Origin: CAZJJY01 sp964546445
Lineage (GTDB): Bacteria; Patescibacteriota; Microgenomatia; PFEM01; JAPLYW01
Direction: 5' to 3'
Assembly (NCBI GenBank): GCA_964546445.1
Contig: CAZJJY010000024.1
Location: 1-9,136, forward strand
DNA length: 9,136 bases
Part shown: one piece after another, positions 1 to 5,654 of the stretch
Layout of the letters: every line of letters starts with the position of its first letter
Numbering within the stretch: the stretch's first letter is position 1
Notes under the pieces: generated by a model
The model's input: the letters and a program-made list of their open reading frames with translations, nothing else
The model's database searches: none
Told to the model about the DNA's origin: nothing
Program-made: the position numbers and the translations under genes

Positions 1-1772
1 ATATGATTCTGGATATAGAAAAACCGCAATCTGAATGGTATATGATGCCCGGAATTAAGATTTACGATGGTTTAATCGAAACACTCAAAAATGCTGGCTA
101 TGAAACTGAAGGTGAAAATAAAAATCTTTTTGTCTTTAATTATAATTGGACTAAACCAGTTAATTCTATCACCGAAGACTTCAAAACATATATCGAAAAT
201 GTTGTCAATCCTTTACCTGAAGAAAAAATTGATCTACTGGGACATAGTTTGGGAGGATTAGTCGCCAGAAATTATATTCAAAATAATCAAGAAAACTCTG
301 TCGATCAATTAATCACCTTAGGTTCGCCACTTAAAGGGGTTCCCTCCGTTTATTATCTTTGGGAAGGTGGTAATCTGAGTAAATTTCTTCCCACCTGGCA
401 AAGAATCGGTATTGGACTTTTATTCCATTTAAGAAAGCCAAACTTTTCAACTAATATGGAAGCCTTAAGAATTGTCACCCCTGTTTTCAACGATCTTCTG
501 CCAACTTTTAATTATCTTAAACAAAATGGAGATGAAAAAGAATTAAGTCAGATGTCAGAAAAAAATGATTGGTTAATCAATCTTAATAACTCTCCACCAA
601 GTTATCTTCTTTCTGTAACTAATAATTTTCTTGGCACTTTTTCTAATAGCACTACTAGATGGATAAATGTTACTGACCCTAACTGGCTTGATCGTCTACT
701 TGGCTTTTGGTCGGATGGTAAACCTAGTGGTGAAGAATTAGACGAGGGTGATAGAGTAGTTTTATCTGAAAGCGCTTCTTTAAATGGAGCAACTGTTACC
801 TATATAGAGAATATTAACCATCAAGAATTAGTAACTTCATCTACCTCTCAACAAAAAATTATGGAGGCGTTTAACTTAAGCCCAAGCTCTATTTCTACTA
901 TTTCTACCGATCTTAATTACAATTCTTCTTTGGTTTTTCAAATTGCTTCTCCCGCCACTATAGCAATTACTGATCCTAATGGAAATTTAGTCGGCGATGG
1001 TGATGACAAACTAATAATAATTACTGATCCTTTATCAGGCGAATATCAAATAAATCTGGCAGGAACAGCTAATGGCCCTTATGACCTACATATCGGTCAA
1101 ATTCTTAACGATAAAGATTTTTGGACGACTACTTCTGGTTCAATTAATGAAGGAGATGAAATTAGCTATAAAATTGCCTTTAACCCTTCTGCCCCTTTGG
1201 AAAATCCAATCATTGATCAAACAGGCGAAATTTATATCGAAACAGCTCAAAATCAAATTTCAAATTTAAGAGAAGAGATTAAACAACAATCTCTTCATCC
1301 TTTTATGAAAAGGCTCATTCTTATCCAATTAAACCGTACCGAATCTTTATTGAATAAAGATAAGTTTGAAAAAGCCATTATTTCTCTTTACAAATTCAGG
1401 CTTACCATTAGTTTTTGGCAAAGAACAGCTAGATTAGGCAAAGATAGAGGACTTTATTTCAAAAATAAAACTCAGGAAATTATTGATAATTTAGAAGATG
1501 TTTATGTTATTTCTGAAACCAATAAAGGAAGAGTTTATAATCAACGTCGTTTAAAAAGAGAAATATTATTGGCTCAAAAAATCTTCGATAAAATAGAAAA
1601 TAAACTCCAAAAACTTTCTAAAAAAGGTGTTATAAATCCAGATTATGGCGCTTTGTATCTCCTATCCCAAACAAAATTAAACAAAGCGAAAAATTCCTCT
1701 TCCTATGAAGCTCATATCAACATCCTAAGTGCCAAACTTCTTTCCCGAGAAGGATTCTTTCTTTTTAAATAA
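1..1772 (+). CDS. LCAT/lipase-like alpha/beta-hydrolase with C-terminal beta-sandwich and helical tail (5' partial)
   Basis: A serine hydrolase of the lecithin:cholesterol acyltransferase/lipase type, probably acting on lipids or esters at the cell surface (inference). Counting from the ATG at position 3, GHSLGG at residues 80-85 is the nucleophile elbow with Ser82. The acid is probably Asp250 in EGDRVV and the base His273 in NHQEL, in the usual order. Residues about 303-395 look like a secreted beta-sandwich (DPNGNLVGDGD, SGEYQINLAG). Residues about 410-570 are charged and helical, perhaps a coiled stalk. The ATG at 3 is unlikely to be the true start: the first residues already match the region after the oxyanion-loop strand (PGxxGS) of the family, and no signal peptide is present, so the 5' end lies outside the window. 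The stop is TAA at 1770-1772. The fold assignment is fairly secure; substrate and location are not shown by the sequence. Confidence 0.85.
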   Translation, partial: MILDIEKPQSEWYMMPGIKIYDGLIETLKNAGYETEGENKNLFVFNYNWTKPVNSITEDFKTYIENVVNPLPEEKIDLLGHSLGGLVARNYIQNNQENSVDQLITLGSPLKGVPSVYYLWEGGNLSKFLPTWQRIGIGLLFHLRKPNFSTNMEALRIVTPVFNDLLPTFNYLKQNGDEKELSQMSEKNDWLINLNNSPPSYLLSVTNNFLGTFSNSTTRWINVTDPNWLDRLLGFWSDGKPSGEELDEGDRVVLSESASLNGATVTYIENINHQELVTSSTSQQKIMEAFNLSPSSISTISTDLNYNSSLVFQIASPATIAITDPNGNLVGDGDDKLIIITDPLSGEYQINLAGTANGPYDLHIGQILNDKDFWTTTSGSINEGDEISYKIAFNPSAPLENPIIDQTGEIYIETAQNQISNLREEIKQQSLHPFMKRLILIQLNRTESLLNKDKFEKAIISLYKFRLTISFWQRTARLGKDRGLYFKNKTQEIIDNLEDVYVISETNKGRVYNQRRLKREILLAQKIFDKIENKLQKLSKKGVINPDYGALYLLSQTKLNKAKNSSSYEAHINILSAKLLSREGFFLFK

Positions 1773-1807
1773 ATAAATGCAACTTTACAACAAGGCTCGG
1801 ACTTATT

Positions 1808-1960
1808 TTATCAGAGTATGAACACTATAGATTGAGGGTCTAAGACCCAAACTAGACATAATTATCGGAAATAATTAAAAGTTTTTGTCCGCCAAAGGCA
1901 GACATTAAGTGAACTATCTTTTATTAAGGAAGAATCTCTGTTCTCTGTAACCTCTGATAA
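1808..1960. other. Possible structured RNA region: three hairpins inside a 9-bp inverted repeat
   Basis: TTATCAGAG at 1808-1816 is the exact reverse complement of CTCTGATAA at 1952-1960. Between them lie GGGTC/GACCC (1836-1848, 3-base loop), AATTAT/ATAATT (1860-1876, 5-base loop) and GTCCGCC/GGCAGAC (1887-1903, AAA loop). The last has a C-A mismatch if read on the plus strand but forms seven pairs including one G-U on the minus strand, which slightly favours a minus-strand RNA. I recognise no known RNA family. A 9-base inverted repeat is roughly expected by chance in an AT-rich spacer of this size, so the call is tentative. Confidence 0.2.
1887..1903 (-). repeat. GC-rich short hairpin (GTCTGCC-TTT-GGCGGAC on minus strand)
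   Basis: A compact 7-bp stem with a 3-base loop, much richer in G and C than its surroundings. On the minus strand all seven pairs form, one as G-U. It is not followed by a T-run on that strand, so it is not an ordinary terminator. It resembles the small dispersed palindromes found in intergenic DNA of many small genomes, but no second complete copy occurs in this window. Confidence 0.4.
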
Positions 1961-1967
1961 GCCGATT

Positions 1968-2048
1968 CTATTCAAAATAATAAATAAGGTCAAAAAGAAA
2001 AAAAACGGCAATGATCGCGATTAAAAGGATGATGGAAGTTTTTTTCAT
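1968..2048 (-). CDS. Possible 26-residue single-pass membrane peptide
   Basis: An ATG at 2048-2046 opens a 26-codon frame ending in TAG at 1970-1968. The product begins MKKTSIILLIAIIAVFF and ends with Asp, Tyr, Tyr, Phe and Glu: a short positive N-terminus followed by an uninterrupted hydrophobic stretch of about 17 residues, then a short mixed tail. That is the form of a membrane microprotein or an isolated signal-peptide-like segment. No Shine-Dalgarno sequence precedes it. A -10-like TACAAT (2056-2061) lies 7 bases before the ATG, but no good -35 was found. AT-rich DNA readily yields codons for Phe, Ile and Leu, so this may be chance. I do not recognise the peptide. Confidence 0.25.
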   Translation of the reverse strand: MKKTSIILLIAIIAVFFLFDLIYYFE

Positions 2049-2071
2049 ATTAGATATTGTAATATATTAAC

Positions 2072-2227
2072 ATGGAGAACAATTGGAAGAAAATGAATGA
2101 AAAAAATAAGTCCTCATTTAGCTTAACTTGCTTATGCCTTCCTAAAGAGATAATATTTAATCACAGAAAGTTTTTAGACCTAATTGCTTTTAAAAAAAAT
2201 GAAAGAAAAATGGATATCTCTAATTGA
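2072..2227 (+). CDS. Short hypothetical ORF (51 aa), possible 5' part of a frameshifted gene
   Basis: The frame opens with ATG at 2072 (MENNWKKMNEKNKSS) and stops at TGA 2225-2227. The product is Lys/Asn-rich at both ends with a central LTCLCLPKEIIFNHRKF stretch, and I do not recognise it. A -10-like TAATAT (2060-2065) is 6 bases before the ATG, with no SD sequence. The frame overlaps the next ORF across an A8 run (2192-2199). Deleting one A would join the two into a 103-residue protein. It could be a chance ORF, one half of a broken gene, or a frame artefact of a homopolymer error. Confidence 0.2.
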   Translation: MENNWKKMNEKNKSSFSLTCLCLPKEIIFNHRKFLDLIAFKKNERKMDISN

Positions 2228-2384
2228 AACCCCTCCTGTTAGTGCTTATCAAAAAGGTGATAAATATCTAATTTTGGCGGAGAAAGAAACAACTCTCCAA
2301 ACACCTAACAGGATCCAAAAAAAAAGTAGGGATTCAACAACTCCACCCAATAAAAATAATCCCAATAATCAACCTTCCAAGTAA
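2199..2384 (+). CDS. Small hypothetical protein (61 aa) with disordered Pro/Asn-rich tail
   Basis: Read from the ATG at 2199 (the frame is open from a TTG at 2184), the protein begins MKEKWISLIETPPVSAYQ and continues with a plausible folded piece containing KGDKYLILAEKE. The last 20 or so residues are rich in Pro, Asn, Lys and Ser, as in a disordered tail. It stops with TAA at 2382-2384, 24 bases before the encoded CCA end of the convergent tRNA gene. No Shine-Dalgarno sequence is visible. Codon choice looks like that of neighbouring genes, which slightly favours a real gene. I recognise no family. It may be the second half of a 103-residue gene split at the A8 run. Confidence 0.35.
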   Translation: MKEKWISLIETPPVSAYQKGDKYLILAEKETTLQTPNRIQKKSRDSTTPPNKNNPNNQPSK

Positions 2385-2408
2385 GCTAATCTGACATCGA
2401 ACCTTTAA

Positions 2409-2485
2409 TGGTGGTCGCTAGAGGATTCGAACCTCTGACCTTTGCAATGTGAATGCAACGCTCTAACCAACTGAGCTAAGCGACC
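2409..2485 (-). tRNA. tRNA-Val (anticodon CAC), CCA encoded
   Basis: Read on the minus strand, all cloverleaf parts are present. The acceptor stem is GGTCGCT/AGCGACC (7 perfect pairs), the D stem GCTC/GAGC with GG in the loop, and the anticodon stem TTGCA/TGCAA with loop TTCACAT. The variable loop is AGGTC, and the T stem AGAGG/CCTCT encloses TTCGAAT. The middle of the anticodon loop gives CAC, which reads valine codon GTG. A35, C36 and the discriminator A73 agree with known valine identity. The terminal CCA is encoded (2409-2411). The gene is divergent from lepB, and no clear terminator follows it. Confidence 0.97.
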
Positions 2486-2495
2486 TCATCCCCAA

Positions 2496-2525
2496 ATTTT
2501 AACAGATTTCCTACTTGCAAGCCAA
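2496..2525 (-). promoter_or_regulatory. Candidate promoter of tRNA-Val
   Basis: On the minus strand TTGGCT (2520-2525, 4 of 6 to TTGACA) is followed after 18 bases by TAAAAT (2496-2501, 5 of 6 to TATAAT). The predicted transcription start would fall about 4 bases before the mature tRNA 5' end at 2485. It shares the 64-bp divergent gap with the lepB promoter, and the two -35 elements meet at position 2520. Confidence 0.45.
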
Positions 2526-2543
2526 TATTCCTTAAAGCATAAT
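2515..2543 (+). promoter_or_regulatory. Candidate leaderless promoter of lepB
   Basis: TTGCAA (2515-2520, 4 of 6 to TTGACA), a 17-base spacer and CATAAT (2538-2543, 5 of 6 to TATAAT) lie just before the lepB ATG at 2550. Only six bases separate the -10 hexamer from the ATG, so transcription would begin at or next to the start codon. No Shine-Dalgarno sequence is present, which agrees with a leaderless mRNA. The spacer and position are good; the -35 match is modest. Confidence 0.5.
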
Positions 2544-2549
2544 ATTATC

Positions 2550-3101
2550 ATGAGCTTTTTTAAGAAGGCTGGTTCTATTTTTTTGGATATCATCGAAACA
2601 ATTGTTATTGCTTTGGCAATTTTCGTTATTGTCTATCTCTTTCTATTCCAACCACATCAAGTTGATGGTAACTCTATGTTTCCAAACTTCCACGATGGAG
2701 ATTATCTTCTAACAGATAAAATTTCTTACCATTTAAGTGATCCTAAAAGAGACGATGTCGTTATCTTTACTGCTCCAAGAAACGAAGATTATGATTATAT
2801 TAAAAGGATCATTGCCCTACCTGGAGAAATGGTGAAACTTGAAGAAGAAAAAATTCTAATAAATAATAACCCCTTAAAACAGCTTTATTTAAATGAAAAA
2901 ATAACTTTTGGTGGTAATTTCTTAAAAATAGGAGAAGAGATTATCGTTCCCGAAGATAATTATTTCGTTTTAGGAGATAACCGTAATCATAGTTCTGACT
3001 CAAGAGATTGGGGTTTTGTCCCTAAAGACAATATTATTGGAAAAGCTTGGCTTAGGTATTGGCCTTTAAATGATATGGGACTTATAACTAAAATTCCTTA
3101 G
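2550..3101 (+). CDS. lepB: Signal peptidase I
   Basis: The membrane-bound serine protease that removes signal peptides from proteins exported by Sec or Tat. An N-terminal membrane anchor spans about residues 11-33. Box B follows, GNSMFPNF, with the catalytic serine Ser42. The general base is Lys85 in YIKRIIALPGE. Box E is GDNRNHSSDSRDWG (142-155). The Ser-Lys dyad is intact, and 183 residues is a normal length for the short bacterial form with one anchor. The ATG at 2550 gives the anchor directly and needs no upstream extension. The gene converges with parB: only six bases separate the two stop codons. It is the likely processing enzyme for exported proteins such as the hydrolase upstream, if that carries a signal peptide (inference). 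Confidence 0.97.
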   Translation: MSFFKKAGSIFLDIIETIVIALAIFVIVYLFLFQPHQVDGNSMFPNFHDGDYLLTDKISYHLSDPKRDDVVIFTAPRNEDYDYIKRIIALPGEMVKLEEEKILINNNPLKQLYLNEKITFGGNFLKIGEEIIVPEDNYFVLGDNRNHSSDSRDWGFVPKDNIIGKAWLRYWPLNDMGLITKIP

Positions 3102-3107
3102 ATTTTT

Positions 3108-3932
3108 TTATTTAAGATTTTCGTGGATTTTCTGAAGTTTTTTCTCTGTTTCTTCTAAATTGCCTTTGACAACAATTAATATTCTTGATTCCATCCTTGA
3201 TCTTGTCACCTTAACCTTTGTTTTACTATCTCCACCTAAGAATTGATGTATGTCCTCTTTTATCTTGTCTGTTTCATCAGAAATAATATGAGGAACACTA
3301 GAATCTGACTTAGCGAGTTGCCCTGCGTTTTTCTTCACCCTTCTAGCAATCTCCTCAGCTCGACGAACAGAACCTGTTTCACGCAAAATCATTTTATAAG
3401 CTTCAACCATTAATTTTGGGTCTTCAATCCCAGCCAAAGCACGAGCATGTCCTTCAGTAATCAAATTAGAAAGCAAACCATCTTTTAAAGCATCGGGTAA
3501 GCTAAGCAAACGTAAAGAGTTAGAAACAAAAGGGGGACTCTTGCCAATCCTATCAGCAATATCTTTATTACTTAGGTTAAACTCCTCCATTAATCTTACA
3601 AATGATTGGGCTCGATCAATAGCATTTAAATCCTCTCTCTGAACGTTCTCAACTATGGCCATCTCTAACATTCCTTGAGGAGTAGTTTCTTTAATAATTA
3701 CAGGAACTGTTTTTAAACCAGCTAATTTAGAGGCTCTCCAACGTCTTTCTCCGGCAATCAATTGATAACCAGCTGGAGTTTTAGCCACAACTAAGGGCTC
3801 TAAAACCCCATGTTTTTCAATTGATTTGGCTAGATCAGCCATAGATTCTTTGGTAAGCAAACCCCTTGGTTGTAAGGGATTTGCTTGAAGCATATTAATA
3901 TCTAATTCGATAACTTGTTTTTGTTCAGCCAT
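3108..3932 (-). CDS. parB: Chromosome-partitioning protein ParB (Spo0J family)
   Basis: A CTP-dependent clamp that loads at parS sites and organises the origin region for segregation. Box I is NPLQPR (18-23), Box II is GERRWRA (61-67, CTP binding), and Box III is ENVQREDLN (95-103). A helix-turn-helix follows at about residues 121-142 (LSNKDIADRIGKSPPFVSNSLRLLSLP), then the rest of the parS-binding core to about 200, a variable linker, and a dimerisation domain at about 222-274. At 274 residues it is of normal chromosomal ParB length. It starts three bases after the rpmA stop (TAA, AAA, ATG), so it is probably co-transcribed with the ribosomal genes. No parA lies next to it in this window; the partner ATPase may be encoded elsewhere. 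Its 3' end nearly abuts that of lepB. Confidence 0.96.
   Translation of the reverse strand: MAEQKQVIELDINMLQANPLQPRGLLTKESMADLAKSIEKHGVLEPLVVAKTPAGYQLIAGERRWRASKLAGLKTVPVIIKETTPQGMLEMAIVENVQREDLNAIDRAQSFVRLMEEFNLSNKDIADRIGKSPPFVSNSLRLLSLPDALKDGLLSNLITEGHARALAGIEDPKLMVEAYKMILRETGSVRRAEEIARRVKKNAGQLAKSDSSVPHIISDETDKIKEDIHQFLGGDSKTKVKVTRSRMESRILIVVKGNLEETEKKLQKIHENLK
3375..3390. other. Degenerate parS-like sequence inside parB
   Basis: TGTTTCACGCAAAATC matches the widely conserved parS palindrome TGTTTCACGTGAAACA at 12 of 16 positions. One half (TGTTTCACG) is perfect and the other is poor. It lies in codons for Leu-Arg-Glu-Thr (about residues 183-186) of ParB. Bacillus subtilis also carries a parS inside its parB gene (spo0J), but at a different place in the protein. 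Given the weak second half this may be chance. Confidence 0.25.
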
Positions 3933-3935
3933 TTT

Positions 3936-4181
3936 TTAAACTACCGCAACTAAGCTTTTACCTTGTTTTTTACTAAATTGAACAACTCCGTCTTTCAAGG
4001 CAAAGATTGTATGGTCTCTACCTAGACCAACTCCTTCACCTGGATGGAATTTGGTTCCTCTTTGACGAATAATGATGTTTCCTGATTTAACCTTTGCTCC
4101 TCCAAAAATTTTAACGCCCAAACGTTTCCCTACGCGGGGACTCTCTTGTCTTGTTCTACCTGCAGCTTTTGTTTTTGACAT
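3936..4181 (-). CDS. rpmA: 50S ribosomal protein L27
   Basis: The large-subunit protein whose N-terminal tail reaches the peptidyl-transferase centre. The family core KRLGVKIFGGAKVKSGN (19-35) and RQRGTKFHPGEGVG (39-52) plus DHTIFALKDG (56-65) are clear, and 81 residues is normal. The tail differs from the usual AHKKAGGSTRNGRDS: here it reads SKTKAAGRTRQESPR, keeping the basic residues. It lacks the N-terminal extension cleaved by the Prp protease in Firmicutes, and no prp gene lies in the 50-base gap behind rplU. A GAG about 14 bases before the ATG is too far away to be a good ribosome binding site. It is followed directly by parB. Confidence 0.96.
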   Translation of the reverse strand: MSKTKAAGRTRQESPRVGKRLGVKIFGGAKVKSGNIIIRQRGTKFHPGEGVGLGRDHTIFALKDGVVQFSKKQGKSLVAVV

Positions 4182-4206
4182 AAAATAAATTACTCAATTT
4201 TCATAT

Positions 4207-4235
4207 ATGGTAATCAATCTTTTCACAATTGTCAA
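4207..4235 (-). promoter_or_regulatory. Weak candidate promoter between rplU and rpmA
   Basis: A perfect -35 consensus TTGACA (4230-4235, minus strand) overlaps the TGA stop codon of rplU. At the standard 17-base spacing the -10 position reads TACCAT (4207-4212), only 4 of 6 to TATAAT. It also lies in an imperfect 14-base palindrome, TTGACAATTGTGAA (4222-4235). It could give rpmA and parB separate expression, but the poor -10 keeps confidence low. Confidence 0.25.
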
Positions 4236-4552
4236 GCAGAAATGATCTTCTCTATCTTGATTTTTGTAAGAAGGGGCCTTGAACCTATGACTCGACGATA
4301 ACGAGATTTAGATTTATAAGTAGCCACTCTTATTTTTTTGCCCTTGAATTGATCAACGATTTTGGCTTTCACTTTTGCTCCCTTAATTAAAGGTTGTCCT
4401 ACTTTTATTTTTTTATCATCTACTAAAAGTAAAACCTCTTCAAAAGTTAAGGAAGAATCTTTCTCTCCCTCTATCTTATTAACCTCAATTTCATCTCCTT
4501 CTGAGACTTTACATTGAGAACCAGCGATTTTTATAACGACATACTTTTTCAT
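4232..4552 (-). CDS. rplU: 50S ribosomal protein L21
   Basis: An early-assembling 23S rRNA-binding protein of the large subunit. The N-terminus YVVIKIAGSQCKV (4-16) corresponds to the family's YAVIKTGGKQYKV. The C-terminal RNA-binding stretch KGKKIRVATYKSKSRYRRVIG (70-90) is followed by SRPLLTKIKI, where most bacteria have GHRQ at the turn; here it is GSRP. The length, 106 residues, is typical. It ends in TGA, showing UGA is a stop in this genome. The start ATG at 4552 has no Shine-Dalgarno sequence, but a near-consensus promoter sits right before it. rplU followed by rpmA is the usual bacterial pair, which supports the assignment of both. Confidence 0.95.
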   Translation of the reverse strand: MKKYVVIKIAGSQCKVSEGDEIEVNKIEGEKDSSLTFEEVLLLVDDKKIKVGQPLIKGAKVKAKIVDQFKGKKIRVATYKSKSRYRRVIGSRPLLTKIKIEKIISA

Positions 4553-4560
4553 AGAATCTA

Positions 4561-4589
4561 ATTATAATGTTTTCTCTACCTAATCTCAA
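4561..4589 (-). promoter_or_regulatory. Strong promoter for rplU-rpmA(-parB), leaderless
   Basis: On the minus strand TTGAGA (4584-4589, 5 of 6 to consensus), exactly 17 bases, then a perfect TATAAT (4561-4566). Eight bases separate the -10 from the rplU ATG, so the transcript would start within about one to three bases of the start codon. The element overlaps the last codons and stop of rodA (4576-4578), so the ribosomal genes can be expressed independently of the upstream division and synthetase genes. This is the best sigma-70-type promoter I see in the window. Confidence 0.7.
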
Positions 4590-5652
4590 CCATCTTTTTT
4601 CTATCCCTATCTTTAGCGATGCTACTTACAATACCCAAGGCAATCATTGTTGAGAGAAGAGAACTACCGCCGTAGGAAATTAAAGGCAAAGTAAGACCCG
4701 TTATAGGTAATAATCCCAAATTCATTCCGACATTAACAAATACCTGTATAAACAATAAGCTAAACACCCCAATACAGACTAAAGAAGTAAAACGATCTTT
4801 ACCATTAACAGCTAAAAGTAAGATTTTAAGAAGTAAAAAGAAAAATAACAAAATCAAAATTAAAGAACCTATAAAACCCAACTCTTCCGCCAAAGAAGCA
4901 AAAATAAAATCAGTATGCCTTTCTGGTAAGAATTGTAAATGAGACTGAGTCCCCCTCCCTAATCCCCGTCCAAAAAGTTGTCCTGAACCAACAGCAATTT
5001 TAGACTGGATTAAATTAAAACCAGAACCTAAAGGATCAGAAGAGGGATTTAAAAATGTAAAAATACGTTCCTTTTGATAATCTTTTAAAAAACGCCAAAA
5101 TAAAGGGAAAAACAAACCAAAAAGAACCAATCCTGAAACAATCCACTTTCCTTTAATAGACTTGGCCAAAATCATTCCCAACCAAATAAATAAAACAACT
5201 AAACTACTGCCTAGATCAGGCTGAAGGAAAATTAATAAGGCAATTAAGGCTGTTAAAAGACCAGAATAAATAATTTTTTTAAGATTAGTTTTTTGATCTG
5301 ATAAAAATGTCGCCAAAAATAATATCAAAAAAGGCTTGACCAACTCAGAAGATTGAATACCAACTCCTCCAACTTCAAGCCATCTTACTGACCCACGAGT
5401 AATGGCTCCGAATAGAAAAGTAATAAGCAAAAAGAATATTGAGGTAAAGTAAAAAACCCAAGATAACCTTTCGTAGCGTTCATAGTCAATACTGCTAAAG
5501 ATAAAAAAGACAAAAATCCCCAAAACAGCCCAAATAAGCTGTTGAATAAATAAGGAAGGAAAAATACTTTTAAGAACGAATAGCCCCAGGAATAAAAGAA
5601 TAAAAACAAGTCCGACAATAACCCAGTCAAGATTAAAAAGACGTTTAAACAT
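4576..5652 (-). CDS. rodA: Peptidoglycan glycosyltransferase RodA (SEDS family)
   Basis: An integral-membrane polymerase that builds glycan strands from lipid II, normally with a class B penicillin-binding protein during cell elongation. About ten hydrophobic segments span residues 9-346. SEDS landmarks are RGSVRWLEVGGVGIQSSELVK split over 86-106, QPDLGSS (144-150), RIFTFLNP (196-203), LPERHTDFIFASLAEE (242-257) with the catalytic Asp248, and LPLISYGGSS (322-331). The GTQSHLQFLPERHTDFIF wording is closer to RodA than to FtsW (which usually has LPEAHTDFIF), but in a minimal genome one SEDS protein might serve both roles. At 358 residues it is a normal length. It begins two bases after the ileS stop; a GTGAG about 8 bases before the ATG may serve as a ribosome binding site. 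Translational coupling with ileS is likely. Confidence 0.94.
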   Translation of the reverse strand: MFKRLFNLDWVIVGLVFILLFLGLFVLKSIFPSLFIQQLIWAVLGIFVFFIFSSIDYERYERLSWVFYFTSIFFLLITFLFGAITRGSVRWLEVGGVGIQSSELVKPFLILFLATFLSDQKTNLKKIIYSGLLTALIALLIFLQPDLGSSLVVLFIWLGMILAKSIKGKWIVSGLVLFGLFFPLFWRFLKDYQKERIFTFLNPSSDPLGSGFNLIQSKIAVGSGQLFGRGLGRGTQSHLQFLPERHTDFIFASLAEELGFIGSLILILLFFFLLLKILLLAVNGKDRFTSLVCIGVFSLLFIQVFVNVGMNLGLLPITGLTLPLISYGGSSLLSTMIALGIVSSIAKDRDRKKMVEIR

Positions 5653-5654
5653 TA

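Larger units (their letters stand above)
1773..2408. other. Gene-poor spacer between hydrolase gene and tRNA-Val
   Basis: This 636-base stretch has no recognisable conserved gene. The left part (1773-1967) has no ORF of note but contains three short inverted repeats flanked by a 9-base inverted repeat. The middle (1968-2048, minus) could encode a 26-residue hydrophobic peptide. The right part (2072-2384, plus) has two short overlapping ORFs. There is no clear rho-independent terminator for the hydrolase gene: none of the hairpins is followed by a T-run on the plus strand. These items are entered separately. Confidence 0.7.

Noticed and set aside
1072..1269. 65-codon frame inside the hydrolase gene
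   Set aside because: It overlaps the well-supported beta-sandwich region in another frame and shows no motif.
3097..3116. Possible bidirectional terminator between lepB and parB (CTTAGA, T-rich loop, TTTAAG)
   Set aside because: The stem is only six pairs, mostly A-T with one G-T, and is not followed by a clean T-run on either strand.
4182..4231. A prp (ysxB) protease gene between rplU and rpmA, as in Firmicutes
   Set aside because: The gap is only 50 bases, and L27 has no cleavable N-terminal extension.
4232..4234. Alternative genetic code with UGA as glycine, as in some CPR lineages
   Set aside because: rplU ends at UGA at the normal L21 length, and the long conserved genes contain no in-frame UGA.
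5385..5630. Hydrophobic 81-codon frame within rodA
   Set aside because: It is a frame shadow of the membrane segments of rodA, on the same strand.
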